64,000 nt of DNA from Buddleja alternifolia (GCA_019426215.1 CM033399.1:29273022-29337021); one strand, 5' to 3'. Shown: positions 10,290 through 23,257, counted from the first letter of the stretch. Notes: generated from the sequence alone by a model not told the origin. Numbers and translations are program-made.

Positions 10290-13200
10290 ATGCAGGTACC
10301 TAGAGCCAACACCGATACTTCAGTTTGGTACATTAATAGTGGGTCGTCAAGGCACATGACTGGCTCAAAGGATCTCTTGGTCAACTATCGTGCAACCAAT
10401 GGTCCTCAAGTTGTATTCGGTGACAACTCCAAAGGTAAAACTAAAGGTATAGGTATTATGCGTAGGGGTAACATCATGATAAGTGATGTATATTATGTTG
10501 AGGGTCTTAAGCATAATTTATTAAGCATAAGTCAATTTAGTGATAAAGGCTTTGAAGTCAAGTTCTCAAGCGACTGTTGCTATGTTAACGATGCTAAGAC
10601 TAAATGTACTAAATTAAGAGGAAAAAGGACAAACAATGTGTATTTAGTAGATTGGGATTCAACAATAGATAACAACCCCACATGCTTTGTTGCTAAAAGT
10701 TAAAATGAATTGGGTTGGTTATGACATAGAAAAATGAATCACCTCAACTTTAAGGCAATCTCTCAGTTAATATCGCTAAATCTAGTAGAGGGATTACCTA
10801 AGGGGTCCTTTCATAAGAATCGCTTATGTGATGCATGTCAAATGAGTAAACAAGTCAAATCATCTTTTAAGAAGAAACCTCATCTATCTACTTCTAGAGT
10901 TCTTGAACTATTGCATCTAGATTTGTTTGGTCCTATTCAAATCATGAGTGTTAGTGGTAAAAAGTATTCGCTAGTAATAGTTGATGATTTCTCTCGCTAT
11001 ACATGGGTAGAATTCCTAGCGACCAAAGATGAAACTAGTGTCAAGCTCACATAGCTAATTCGTCAATTACAAATTTTGAAAGATCTAAAGGTGACAAGAA
11101 TTAGAAGCGATAGAGGGACTGAGTTTACTAACCATATTGTTGAGAAGTTTTGTACAGATATTGGAATACTTCATGAGTATTCTGCACCTAGAACACCTCA
11201 ATAGAATGGAGTGGCTGAGCGATGGAACATAACATTTAAAGAAGCCGCTAGGACAATGTTAGCAGAGTCCAAGCTACCTCAAAGGTTTTGGGCCAAAGCT
11301 ATCAATACCGCTTGCTACACTCCGAACCGGTGTATGATCAACAAGCAACATGAAAAGACTCCATATGAGTTGTGGAAGGTACGTAAGCCTAACATTTCAT
11401 ATTTTCATGTATTTGGTTCAAAATGTTTCATTCATAACAATGTATCCTAAAATCTAAATACATTTGATCCCAAAGCGGATGAGGGAATCTTTCTAGACTA
11501 TGCCAAGAATGGAAAGAGTTTTCGCATCCTAAATAAGATCAAATCAAAGGTTGAAGAATCCATTCATGTTGTGTTTGATGATGCTAACCAAGAACCGAGT
11601 AAGGTTAATACTGATGATGTAGGAATTCAAGATCTTGCCCAACAAGCATCACAAATCAATCTTGGTAATGATAGTGATGATGATGAGGATGATGAGATCT
11701 TTGTGCCCAATCCTGAGGTTACTCGTGAGGTTACTAATGATGATATTGTCAGAAATGCTGATGATCATGAAGAGAATGATCATCAAGAGCAAATTGGAAC
11801 TGTGAATGATGTAGCGATTGCGCAAGAGATAAATGAGGGTCAAGCGATTGATAATCAAGAGTCTCTCAACCCGTTCCAACCATATCGTAAATGGCTTAGA
11901 GATCATCCACCAGAGCTAGTTATTGGAGATATTGGATCACTTGTTAGAACTAGGGCCGCTACAATCAATGAGGCCATGTTTGCAAGTTTTCTATCTCAAA
12001 TGGAACCAAAGAAAGTGGATGAAGCGCTCAGTGATTCAAGTTGGGTAGAAGCGATGCAAGAGGAGCTCAACCAATTTGAGAGAAGTAATGTTTGGACGCT
12101 AGTACCAAGACTAACTTACCAAGGAGTTATTGGGACTAAATGGGTTTTTAGGAACAAGATGGATGAAGATGGGATTGTTATAAGAAACAAAGCCAGACTA
12201 GTCGCTCAGGGTTATTGTCAAGAAGAGGGTATTGATTTTGATGAGACGTATGCCCCAGTAGCCTGTCTTAAAGCGATTCGGATGTTCCTAGCATTTGTCG
12301 CATTCAACAAGATCACAGTTTATCAAATGGATGCGAAGAGTGCTTTCCTGAATGGTAAACTCCAAGAAGAAGTATATGTAGAGCAACCCCCAGAATTCAT
12401 CACCAACCATGGCAAAAGTATGGTCTACAAATTGGATAAGGCACTCTATGGCCTTAAACAAGCACCAAGAGCATGGTATGACACTCTCTGTATCTTTCTT
12501 ATAGGTAAGGCTTTTCAAAAGACAGCATTGATACAACGTTATTTAAAATTACCCATAATGAAGATATTCTCTTAGTCCAAATTTATGTTGACGATATTAT
12601 ATTTAGATCTACTAATAAGCGATTGCGTGAAATTTTTTCAAAAATGATGCAAGATCAATTTGAAATGAGTATGATGGGTCAATTAACTTTCTTCTTAGTA
12701 TTACAAGCTAAAAAACTCCCTAATGGCATATTTATAAACCAAGCTAAATATACAAGAGAAATGATTAAGAAATTTGGTATGGAAAATGCATCATCTTCAA
12801 AAATTCTAATGAGCCAAACGCTCAAGTTAGATAAAGATGAAAGTGGGAAGAAAATTGATATCACTAATCATAGAGGTATCATTGGATCACTTCTTTATCT
12901 TACCACTAGTAGACCTGATATTATGTTTTCGGTATGCATGTGTGCAAGTTTTCGAGCTGATCCAAGAGAGTCACACTTAATTGCTACCAAGAAGATCCTT
13001 AAATACCTAAAAGGCACACAAAATGTGGGCTTATGGTATCCAAGGGACTCTCCTTTTGAACTAATTGGTTATTCAGACGCAGATTTTGTAGGATGCAAAA
13101 TAGATAGAAAGAGTACTAGTAGTACATGTCAATTTCTAGGTGATAGATTGGTTTCGTGGCATAGTAAGAAGCAACAATCCAAAGCGACTTCTACCGCATA

Positions 13201-13530
13201 GGCAGAGATGTAGGCACTGGAAGCTGTTGTGCACAAATCCTTTGGATGAGGCAACAACTTAAAGATTAAGGAATCATCTTAGGTCCTACCCCAATTCATT
13301 GTGATAACCAAAGCGCTTTAGCTATGACCCAAAATCCAGTACTTCATTCTAGAACTAAACACATTGACATTCGCTACCATTTCTTGCTTGACCATGTTCA
13401 AAAGAAAGATATCTCCATGCATATCATAGGTACTGACAAACAATTGGCAGATATCTTCACCAAAGTGCTCAACGAACAATGTTTTCTCACTTTAAGAAGT
13501 GAACTAGGTATGATTGATTTAAACGCTTAA
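10290..13530 (+). pseudogene. Element A pol polyprotein, broken
   Basis: Copia-order pol: protease ([13 protein letters not shown]; the catalytic D of DSGSS in element B is N here), integrase (LCDACQMSKQVKSSF, LDLFGPIQ, VVDDFSRYTWVEFL, and the E-region with an in-frame stop near 11202), reverse transcriptase ([36 protein letters not shown], then a frameshift before YVDDI), and RNase H ([18 protein letters not shown]). At least seven stops or frameshifts divide it. Its ATG lies 13 nt after the gag stop in a different frame. It ends GMIDLNA like element B. Confidence 0.9.
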
Positions 13531-14377
13531 TCATAAAACATCTTTCATAGGCATATAATTTAGGGGGAATCCATTTTATTCTTATGTCTAAAGCATTTTT
13601 CAAAATTGAAATGAGTTATCAATTTTAGGGGGAACTTTAAAATTGTACTTATTCCAATCAATAAGCGTCTATGATCAAAAATGATTTTCAAAATTCTGTG
13701 CATTGATCATTAGCTTTTATCTTTTATGCATGACAAAATCAATCTCTAATAAAATTAAATAAAAATGTCTTTTAAGGATCAAAAGGATTGAATTTTATTA
13801 AAAGACTTCAGCGTTAAGAATATTCCAACTTTAACGCTTAGTAACTTTCTCTGAAAATCATGCATTGTTTTCATCGCTAAAAGGTAGCGTGTGGATAAGT
13901 TCAAAAAGATAAGATTTGAAAACTGCCCACGCGTTCCTGTCAAATCAAACTGACGGTTAATGATTCCTGTCTAAAAATAGGCGGTTCAGTAAATGCATGT
14001 GCCTGGGTACGTGTCAGTGTACCATTAGGCGCGTGCAACTCACGCTGAACATTTTCAAAATCTCAAACGTTTTTGAAAAATAACTGCGGACTCCAAATTT
14101 TATATTTCACAGCATTTAGCCAAATTTATCGCGTCTTTTTACATCTGTCTTTATAATTAAACGGCTCAGATTTAATGTTTTTAATTCCCGTGTTAATTAC
14201 TTAATACGTGGCATTTATCTAAGCTATTGAGGAGTTACTTTTTGCACTCTATTTAAACCCTTCAAATTTTTACAGAAAAACTTTATCACTTTCAAATTCC
14301 CTTTACTGTAAAAATTCCCTCAAGGCAAAAAGGCTTTCTTCTAACTCTTTCAAAAAAAAAAATTCAATCTTTCATCA
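13531..14377 (+). other. Element A spacer between pol and ORF3
   Basis: 847 bp without a coding frame. It holds a TTTAAA box in the context CTCTATTTAAACCC (14248-14261), about 120 nt before the ORF3 ATG, followed by a CT- and A-rich leader. Element B has the same arrangement at the same distance. This could be an internal promoter for ORF3; that is inference. Confidence 0.5.
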
Positions 14378-15626
14378 ATGGCGCCACCAAAATCTTCGAA
14401 AACTGCTGTCGGAAAATCTTCTAAGTCCAAAACTGAGAAGAAAGTAATAGTCAATGCTGGATTTCTGGTAAACTGGGATTACCTTTTCAACAACCAAAAC
14501 TTTTCTTTGAGAAGCATTCTTTCTCTCGTTGAAGAATCTGATCTGAAAACCATGTTGACTTCCCATTCATCGATTCATGAAGAAGAAGCTTTTTTCTTCT
14601 TTCAAAATGTTGTCATTTCTGAAATCGGGAACTCTATTTCCTGTGTGTTTCCATTTGCCAAAGAGCCTTTCATTGTTACTCCTCAACTACTGTCCAATTT
14701 ACTGCAACTGCCTACATATGGTGGAGAAGTTGAAGATGTGACCCTTGGAGACGCCACCAAGGTCTGGGAACTGATCAAGAAGGAGAACATTGACACAGCG
14801 TATGCATTAAACTTCAAGAAGAATGACATGAAGGGCGAATATGTCATTCTGGCTGACATCTGCACAAAGATGATCAAGTGCAGAAAATGAAGTTTTGACA
14901 AGGTTACCAATATGAGGTACAAGATGATGATTGCCATTTTAACAAAGCTGAAGGTCAATTGGGCCAGATACGTTTTTAATCGCTTTAAGGCAGCGATTGA
15001 ACAATCGATTAATTCCAAGCTATACGGGATTGTGTTAAGTCTTCTTTTAAGCGCTAGCAATTACGTTAATACTGCAAGTAAAAAGGTTCCAGCGCTTAAG
15101 TTTTATGGAAAAAAAATGATTGGCAAACTGCTAAAACCTAAGTATCTATGTGGCGCAATGGTTCCCAAGGAGGAACGTGAGCGACTCCTTGCTGAAGGAA
15201 TTGTTCATAGTGATGATGAGGAGCAAGCGACATCATCTTCATCATCATCATCATCATCAGAAGAAGTGGTGGTTAAGCGACCGAAAAGAAAGATCGTCTT
15301 GAAAGTCGCTGAGCCATCCAAGCCATCCAAGCAGCAGAAGAAGAAGACGACCAAGAAAAAGCAGAAGTCTCCTTTTCCTTCCCCTAAATATCCTTCTCCC
15401 CCTCTCATTTTTGTAATCTCTTTGAAAGAAGAAGAAGTAGAAGAGGAAGAAGTACCGATAGCCCACAAGTGTACTCCATGGTCAGCTCCAAGAAGATCAA
15501 CAAGCGCTCCAGCCGAGCCAACGCTTGAAGAACCAGCGAGTGTTCCTCCCCCTTCTGAATCTATTCCTGAATCAATTCCAAAGCCTGAAGCTGCTACTCC
15601 TTTTGAGAAGTTTGCAATTTTTCAAG

Positions 15627-15707
15627 GTAAGTACTTGTGATAAAAAATGTATTTTATCCTTTCCTTGTTAGATTTACTTTTCTAACGCTAGGATAAAAAT
15701 CTCTCAG
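15627..15707 (+). other. Candidate intron 1 in element A ORF3
   Basis: 81 bp beginning GTAAGT and ending CTCTCAG, with TTCTAAC as a possible branch site 25-30 nt before the end. Stops occur inside it in the ORF3 frame, yet the flanks join in phase 1 and stay open, giving Gln then Ala. Inferred from sequence only. Confidence 0.5.
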
Positions 15708-15893
15708 CCGAAAGTGAAGCGATTATTCAAGATGTCTTTAATACTTATGAGACATTGAAAATACCCATTCGTGATGAACCCCTCACTTCTTTCCTCGATT
15801 TAGATCTTGATGAAGAAGTTCTGGAGCCTGAGGATATGGAACCTTCCACTTCCAAAGATCAAGCCACTGAAATAGTAGAAGAAATTCCTCAGG

Positions 15894-15970
15894 GTAAGTG
15901 TCCTAGTATTTTTATCATCTATTTCTACTAAGTAGAAATCTTTTGTTTCTCAAACGCTTGAATGTATCAG
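15894..15970 (+). other. Candidate intron 2 in element A ORF3
   Basis: 77 bp beginning GTAAGTG and ending TATCAG. The exon between the two candidates is 186 bp (62 codons) and symmetric phase 1-1. The second junction again gives Gln then Ala. Element B has an equivalent donor at the matching position. Confidence 0.5.
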
Positions 15971-18900
15971 CTCAAAATGCCCTAGATGCTGATGCACCTC
16001 CGCCTCCTGAGGTCAATGTGGATTTGGATGTAGAAATGACAACAGTTGTGGATATCTCTAAAGAAATTTCTCAAGTCCTTCCTGACGCTGAAATATCACC
16101 AGCTCATGAAGCGATGACTGTTCATGCTGAGCGGTCAATAGAAGTGACCCCTACTATCCCAACTGAAGCGATTGCCATTGTTCCTACTCCAATCGGACCT
16201 CCTCCCTGTGTCATCAACTTCTTTCCCTGCGGCTATGATGCAAATGTTGAATATTACTTTGTCGCTAGAGAAAGTGACACCAGGAAATTGGTTGAAATGG
16301 AGATTGCGTTTCAAAATACTCTCCACAACTCGGATCTCTCTAACTCGAAGAAATTTGAGTTTTTTGAGAGGCTTGCCGACCTTGGTCTTGACTCTTTTAG
16401 ACATCTGCAATTGCGGTTAGAATACATTCAACGACCAGTGATCAACATGACATATTTCAACCGAGAGCGTTTCAACTTTACAGGACGCTCTGCAGATTAT
16501 TTTTATCCTCTTCGCCCGAACAAGATTGTCATAAAAAATCCCTACATAGGTGATTGGCTGAAGAATCCAGATGAAGAGGATCTCAACAAAATTGGGTACT
16601 CTTCTCTGCCAAAGGTTGTTCACTCTCCTCAGAATGCTCTCTCTCCTAAGTCCCTCAAACTTTGGTAAGGAAAAAGACCAGTTGTTGCTGAGCATCCTAA
16701 TCCTGTCAATTCTTGGCTAGAAGATGAAGCTCGTGAATACCTTGCCAGACTTTGGGCAGACGACTATGAAAGCGAATTCGAACGCTTTGAGAAGTATCTC
16801 GCTGCTAGAACAGATAAGAAGAAGTTTGAAAAACATGGCAAGCGGTGGATGATGGATACTCCTCAGTGGGCCAAAGAATTTGTGTTGCATTTCTACACTC
16901 TTGAAGAGCTCGTGAGGTATTCGTTTTTGTTTGAATTTGGAGTAGAATACAGACGCCGAGGATTTGTTGTATTTCTACTTGAGCAGCGAAAGAATCTTGT
17001 TGGGAATATTAGCGATTTGCCTTCCTACAGACAACCTATAGAACGCTATATTTGCCAGCAGCTTGCTTTGTTCAGTCAAGGAGGACGCTATATTTTTCAT
17101 CCAACTTTGACGAATCCTCCTAGTCAAGCTTTCGTTTAGCGTATCTTTCCAGATCTGAACGAGGATGCATCCACAAGCAAAAGAGATACAGACCCTTATC
17201 CAAGCGAAGCCTATATGATGCTGAAAGATGATAATGCTGAACTTGCAGAAGTTTATCATTACAGAAGAGCGGTTATTGACAATGTTCAAGCGCTGAATAT
17301 CACTTTCAACCATACTTTTGGTTTTCGTGACTTCCGGGGATACATCCTTCATCCTGTTCTCTTCTGTGAGCAGAATATTCAAGTGGCCAAGAATTTGTCG
17401 CTTATTAGGCTAGTGGATCAAGAAGCTGCTCAATCGCTCATGCCATTTATTTTAGATTTTTATAACTCTTACATTCAGGTATCTATCTGCCAGAGGATGT
17501 GCATTTTGCACTAAGTACTGAAGAGCGCGAAGACGCTATATTCTTTATCCAGCAGACGAATATTCTTAGTCCAAGACATGTGATGGAAGCGATTAGCCCA
17601 CTATGGGTCATTACTATTGAGACATCATCTCCTTCAGTGGAGATTGTTGAAATGGACGTGGAACAAACTCCTACTGAGGAAGTCACTTCTATGCAAATTG
17701 AAGACGCCCCTAGCGCTCCAGTAGTTAAGGTTCCAACTGTTGCCCAAGTTGCAGAGATTGATAATGCAACTCAATCTGTTGAGCAATCGATAGAAGAAGT
17801 ACACGCAGAGATTGTTGAAGAGCTTGAAGAGCCATTTATCAGAGATAAATCAAAAGGGAAGGCTGCAGTTTCTAGCTCATACAGACTTATTTCTTCCCTT
17901 GAGCGTTCTTCTTCATCGGACTCTGACTCGGAAAGTGATTCAGAGGCACTAGACTTTAGACGAGCTGTTAGGAACTCGCTCAACACTATCAAGGGTTCCT
18001 GCTCAAAGATGCTTGACAATGATGATCTTCATATCAAGTTAGTCTTCGACACTAGAAGTCGTGATACTGCAAACGCTGCAACGAAGAGCACTATAGCAAT
18101 TATGGAGTGCATATCACCGCTGATCAAAGGCCTCTCCGAGGAGTTTAATCGCTCCTTAGCTCAGACCGCTTCAGCAGATACTGAGAGACACAATGCTTCC
18201 AATTCGGTTGCCCAGAGTATCGCTGAACAGGTTGCCCTTCTAGTAGATGAAGTAAGACTCTTGCGTCGCAACATCACTGATCTTAAAACCTCCCTTGATG
18301 ATTTCAAGAAGGGGGAAGTATCAAAAGATCCGAATGCCAAAGCCAAGCTCTCGGAGCAAGTGTCAAAAACTGACAATAAAAATTGGCACTCCATGTTTCA
18401 AGAAATCGTGAGTCTCAAAAAGATGCTTACAAAGAAAAGAAAGCCACGATATTTCAAAAGCAGGCATAGGCTACCAGAACTTGATGTTGATTTCCTGGAA
18501 GGTATGGGTTTTCACCAATTCGCTGAACCTTTGAGAAGGCCGCTCAACTAGAAACCTTCGAATGACAGGGTCCAAGATCTTTACCATGATCTTATTCGGA
18601 CGCTTGGAATTTCGCCTAGACAATAGGTAGAAAGGTTGCTTGAGCTAAATCGAAGTGCGAAAGAGAACCAGGACAACTACAATGAAGTCTTTCATACTAC
18701 TATGATTGACATTGATCGAGTTCTCTTAGAATTAGCGAGAGAGATTTTTCAGGAAGAAGAGCAGCAGTAGTAGTCCAAGCGACAAAGAAGATAGTTGTAC
18801 TTTAAGCATCTTGTATTTTTGCTTATCTTCTGTTGCTTTTTTTTCCCAGTACAATCATTGTATGTTTTTTTTTGTTAATACCATATATTATGAATGAATG

Positions 18901-19036
18901 ATTGAACGCTGAAATATCTTGTTGAAACTAATCTAACTTTAGCTAACTTATCTAACTTTCTAACGGTAACTTATGATTATTTTTGGTCTTTTGACTAACT
19001 CTTGAACTATAAAAGAGTTAACGTCTTGACATCATC

Positions 19037-19050
19037 AAAAGGGGGGAAAT
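19037..19050 (+). other. Element A polypurine tract
   Basis: AAAAGGGGGGAAAT directly before the 3' LTR start at 19051. It is the expected primer for plus-strand DNA synthesis. Confidence 0.9.
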
Positions 19051-20543
19051 TGTTAGGAAATTTCATGTTAGACGTTTTGATGATAACAAGAATATGACTT
19101 TATGTTAGACCCCAAAAATAATGTAAGTTTATATTTTCATAGAAAAATTGTATAAGCGTTTGAAAGTCTATAATTTTATTAGGCTTGTAATTTTTATCTT
19201 TGTAGATTTTAGATTAAGTATTTGATACCAAGTCGCTGATAGAATTCTAGGTAAGTCTATCAAAGATGAAGTTGAAGATCAGCATCTGAAGTCAAGTGAA
19301 GATGAAGATTTGTTCTTAGCGTCTGCCAAACGCAAAAGGACTGTTTCAGGGCTGTTGAATCAAGCGCTCGAATGACTCAAGCGATCAAGGATCAGATTCA
19401 CCTGAAATAAATTCTCAAGTCATAGAGGACTTAAATGCAATCGTCAACGAACATTTATTTCCGAAGGGAAATAAACAAGTGCATTAAATGCCTAATAAGT
19501 GCATTAAATATGATGAGCTATTATGAATTGTGGACAAACCACCTTTTGACTAGACTATCAGAAATCAGAGTTCAAAACTTGCTCCTGTCCAATCGGAACT
19601 AGCAGAAATTGAGGTATGTCAGAAAGAGATTGTTTAACGTGCTGCGTGAGATACACGTGGTCACATGTGTCCAACGGACAAATCCCAAGAAACCCTATAA
19701 ATAGTACCCTTCAGCAAACCCTAAATATACACGTACATGCACAAGAAAAAGGTCTAAACTTTGCTGAAATTACTTGAGAGAAAAGCTTATAAATTCCATA
19801 GCTAAAAATCCTCTCAAGCTTTTGATACATTCCAAAGATAGTCAAAGATATCTAAAACCTCTTCAGAGAAGAACCCTAAATTTCTATTGAGATATCCCAA
19901 GGTGTTGAACTTCCCAACATCAAACAAATCCGTGACCAAACCCTCAATCTCTTTCGTGTGAGTGAGAAAGTTGTTGATTCTACAAACAGCATTTCTGTGT
20001 GAGAGAAGCTTGTTGGAGTAGGTCGTTATTGGAGCTGAAGTCTGTGTGATCAAAGAGCTCAAGATCATCTTCCTTTCATCTATTTTGTAGAAGCCTCTGT
20101 GTGATCCTTCGATAATCAATTTAGTGAATTCCTCCAAGTGCAAAGGAGAAGAAGAACATAGTTGGGATTACATCACCCAATGAACCTTACAATTTTTTGT
20201 GTCATTTATTGTTTTATTGCTTTGCTTTACAGTTGATATCATATAATTGAAAAGTATTTAAAACGGTTAAGCGACTAATTCAAGTTCAAGAGAACGTTAA
20301 GCTATAAAATCATTTCAGCTATGCTAACCCTGATTAAGTGATTGAAACATTACCCTACTTTGGTAATTGTTGAAATCACTAAGTCTAAGTTATCTATTCC
20401 TAGGCGCCTAACCTAGCGCTAAGCTTTCCAAGCATTCATAATTCTTCAAAGTAATACGAAAAATTTTCAAGTCGAAAAAGACTTCAGGGTCTATTCAACC
20501 CCCCCCCCCTCTAGACCCTTTCGTATGCCACTTGAGACCATCA
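19051..20543 (+). repeat. Element A 3' LTR
   Basis: 1493 bp, starting TGTTAGGAAATTTC and ending GAGACCATCA, followed by the target duplication TATAT. It aligns end to end with 6442-7950, with scattered substitutions and small indels. TATA box at about 19699-19707. Confidence 0.93.
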
Positions 20544-20935
20544 TATATTATATAAGAATATAGTATAAAGTATGAATTAATAGTAAAAATGGACACAAAA
20601 TATACGTGATTCGGTCAAATGAGACCTACGTCCACTGGTAAAATTTGTTCGACTCTTCATTCATGGTTGGAGTTAATATATATACAAGGAGAAAACTTAA
20701 CTTTTGGTCCCATAGGAGTCGCCCCAAAACACTTTTTAGTCCCGTAGGAATTTTTTTGACACTTTTAGTCCCATGGGATTGAAAAAGTGATACTTTTGGT
20801 CCCATAGGAGTGCCGCGTGTAACACATGCACGCCCGGGCGCATGATAAACGATTTCAGAAAAAAAAAGAAAATCAAAAAACAATTCAAATATTAATTAAA
20901 TAAATAAAAAACAAAAACAAAAACAAAAGGAAAAA

Positions 20936-20975
20936 GGAAGAAGATGAACAGTGTTTCGACTGTTCATCTTCTTCC
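20936..20975. repeat. 17-bp perfect hairpin in the Mutator-like element
   Basis: Arms 20936-20952 and 20959-20975 are perfectly complementary around a 6-nt loop (GTTTCG). A decayed counterpart, GAAGAAGATGAACAGTTGAT, lies inside the right arm near 23364-23385, so the hairpin belonged to the terminal repeats. Confidence 0.75.
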
Positions 20976-21098
20976 CAACACCACCCCACACCATCTCCCC
21001 GCCCTCGTCGCCACGCTGCCCCCCAGCACCGCAGCCAACTCCATCGTCGGCACCCCTCCATCGCGGGCGAGTTTTTTATAAGTGTTGGGGGGTCATGT

Positions 21099-23257
21099 TG
21101 TTAGGAAATATACATATAGCCCGACTAAGCACAACAGAAAATTAAAATTTTAGTTTCTAGGATTTAAACATGCGAGTTTATTAATCCTACGGGCTCATCA
21201 TGTATCATAGGCTTGCGCATTTCTACAGTAATTATTTAAAACTTAAATAAAAAAGATCTTACCTTATTAAATTTTTCGCAAAAATCGAGGAGTTTCTTCT
21301 TCCTTAACGTAAGCTCCTTAGCTTGCTCCTCGTTCCTTGAAACAACCGACTCGTTCTTTTCTTTGATGAAGACTTCGAATTCCTCCACCAAAATTCACCC
21401 TTGCCCGGATTCTTGATTCACTTCAGAGACCCAATTGTTTCTTCTCTAAAGTTGATCCACACCCCGGATATCCACTCGTTTATAATCTTTAGCTAGGTTT
21501 ATCTATAAACGTTTATTCTAACTCTAAGGAATAGCGTATGGGATTAAGGTGAAAGAAAAAATTACTTCTCTAAGTATTTTGGAAGAATTCTTGAATTCAA
21601 GATCTTGATAAATAATCAAGAACTCAAGAACACTAGATGAATGAGAGAGAGAATCGATTTTCTATGCAAGAGGAACGAAAAATTTTTGGCTTCAAAAGTC
21701 ATCATCAAATTTTCGTTCTATATATAGGACTAGGTTCTTGCAATTATTTTTCATGTAAAACTCTTATACATTAATGTTTTTCCATGTAGGAATAGAAGAC
21801 TAATTAATTTCTAAATAGAACTCTTCTATTTTAATTAGTTTCCTTTCTCTCCAAGAAATCTTATTTCCTTCTAGAAGAAAATTCATTAAACTCCTTTAGT
21901 TATTTTCTTCCACCAAATTTTCGACCAAAGCTTAATAAAATAGTCTTTTAATAATTAATCCACCATACTAGATTAATTAAAAGTCACTTCCAATTAATTA
22001 AATGCTTTCTTGACTTAAGCTTAATTAAATTAATCTTATCAACTTAATTAATTTATTTATCCAACACTTGAATAAATAAAAGTCTTAATTAATTAATCTA
22101 ATTAATTAATATATTAACTCAACTATTTTGAATTAAATTCTCTTAGCTAAGAAATGGATTTGTCCGAGTATTGTGTGTGACCCTTTAGGTTCACCAACAT
22201 ACTAGTAATGGGTTCATAACCTTTATGATTTAATTTGGACAATTAAATTGTCTCGATTAATTAAACACTTTTAATTAATCATCTTATTATTTAATCTCCA
22301 TTAAATATAAGATACCCATAAATCAAAGAAAAGTTTCTAGCTACTTCTCTTGAAGACCTAGATGTAGGTGATTCAAAGTGAACCTTTCCAATCGCGCATT
22401 CCATGCAAGTGAGATTCTTCCATCAACTAATTTCCCAATTGAATTAAGAATCGAGGAATCTTATTGGTCGAGATCCTTGTAAATTCAATCATAATAATTC
22501 AAGTGTGTTTGACTAGTGATTAATTAATTCAAGAAACTCATTTCTTAATTAGTTACTTACTTGCCTTGGCCAAGGACTAACTCAGTCAAATCACTTAGAA
22601 TATTATAGAAAATTCACTTGTTCATCTAGACAAGTGATGGATCCTTTGTTGTCAACACCAACCTCCATATACGAGTCACTACACCCAATCACCAGTACAT
22701 ATGTATCCTTGTAAAAGAACTGGCACCGGAGTCAAAGTGCAGTGAGTCAATATACAAGATTACTGTGATGACTCAAGTCAAAGAATTAATCTTGCACTAT
22801 CGTGATTAAGAAACTCCTAATTCGACATATATAGAAATAATTCCAATTTAGGAAGTTTTAGTCAGGGTAATCAGTGAACTTGTTCTCAACAAGCACCCGC
22901 GTATGTGCATTTGTGTCAACTGCACTAATGTCTATAAAACGAGACGTTCTCTAATTAAGAGTGTGCATCATAGGCGCAAGTCTATCCGAATTATCAATGT
23001 CCCATCTTGATAATTCAATGACTTGGATGATAATTAGAAATCACAGCCTTAGAGACTTGTTTTATGATATCCAGTCAATGAGATATCAAGTCCCATAGCT
23101 ATGTGTGATTTCTAGGGACTTCATCATACAGTTATAACAATATAAACATAAGATGAAGAAATGCATTTTATTAATATAATGTAAAATGAAATTGTTTATT
23201 ACAAGAATAGATAAAGAAAGCCTATTTAGAATTGGCTCGCAGGGCACTATTCTAACA
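21099..23257. mobile_element. Solo LTR, 2.16 kb, nested in the Mutator-like element
   Basis: Begins TGTTAGGAAATATAC and ends CACTATTCTAACA, with the 5-bp duplication CATGT at 21094-21098 and 23258-23262. Termini and duplication length fit an LTR retrotransposon. No primer site or coding region is visible, so it is most likely a solo LTR. Orientation is undecided. The middle part (about 21950-22350) is very rich in TTAATTAA-type sequence. Confidence 0.75.

Larger units (their letters stand above)
14378..18770 (+). pseudogene. Element A ORF3, envelope-like position, broken
   Basis: Third long coding region, starting MAPPKSSKTAVGKSSK after a CT-rich leader. It occupies the place of the envelope-like gene of Sireviruses, but I see no signal peptide or fusion motif, so the function is unknown. 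Parts: a conserved N-terminal domain (about 14430-15200), an acidic/serine and lysine-rich linker (15200-15620), a second globular domain (about 16190-17470), and a C-terminal coiled-coil-like region (17800-18500). Stops at about 14888, 16666, 17137, 18549 and 18624 and a frameshift near 17478 kill it. Two stretches at 15627-15707 and 15894-15970 look like introns. The C-terminal continuation ends near 18770. Confidence 0.8.
6442..20543 (+). mobile_element. Copia element A (Sirevirus-like), complete but dead, 14.1 kb
   Basis: Two direct LTRs (6442-7950 and 19051-20543), an initiator-Met primer site, gag, pol and a third long reading region, then a polypurine tract. It is flanked by the 5-bp duplication TATAT at 6437-6441 and 20544-20548. 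Long LTRs, large gag and a third region after pol match the Sirevirus (SIRE/Maximus) lineage. The LTRs have diverged: I counted 7 differences in the first 108 bp. All three coding regions carry stops. Confidence 0.93.

Noticed and set aside
20951..21145. Proline-rich 64-codon frame in the Mutator-like element.
   Set aside because: It crosses the border of the nested solo LTR and is low-complexity.
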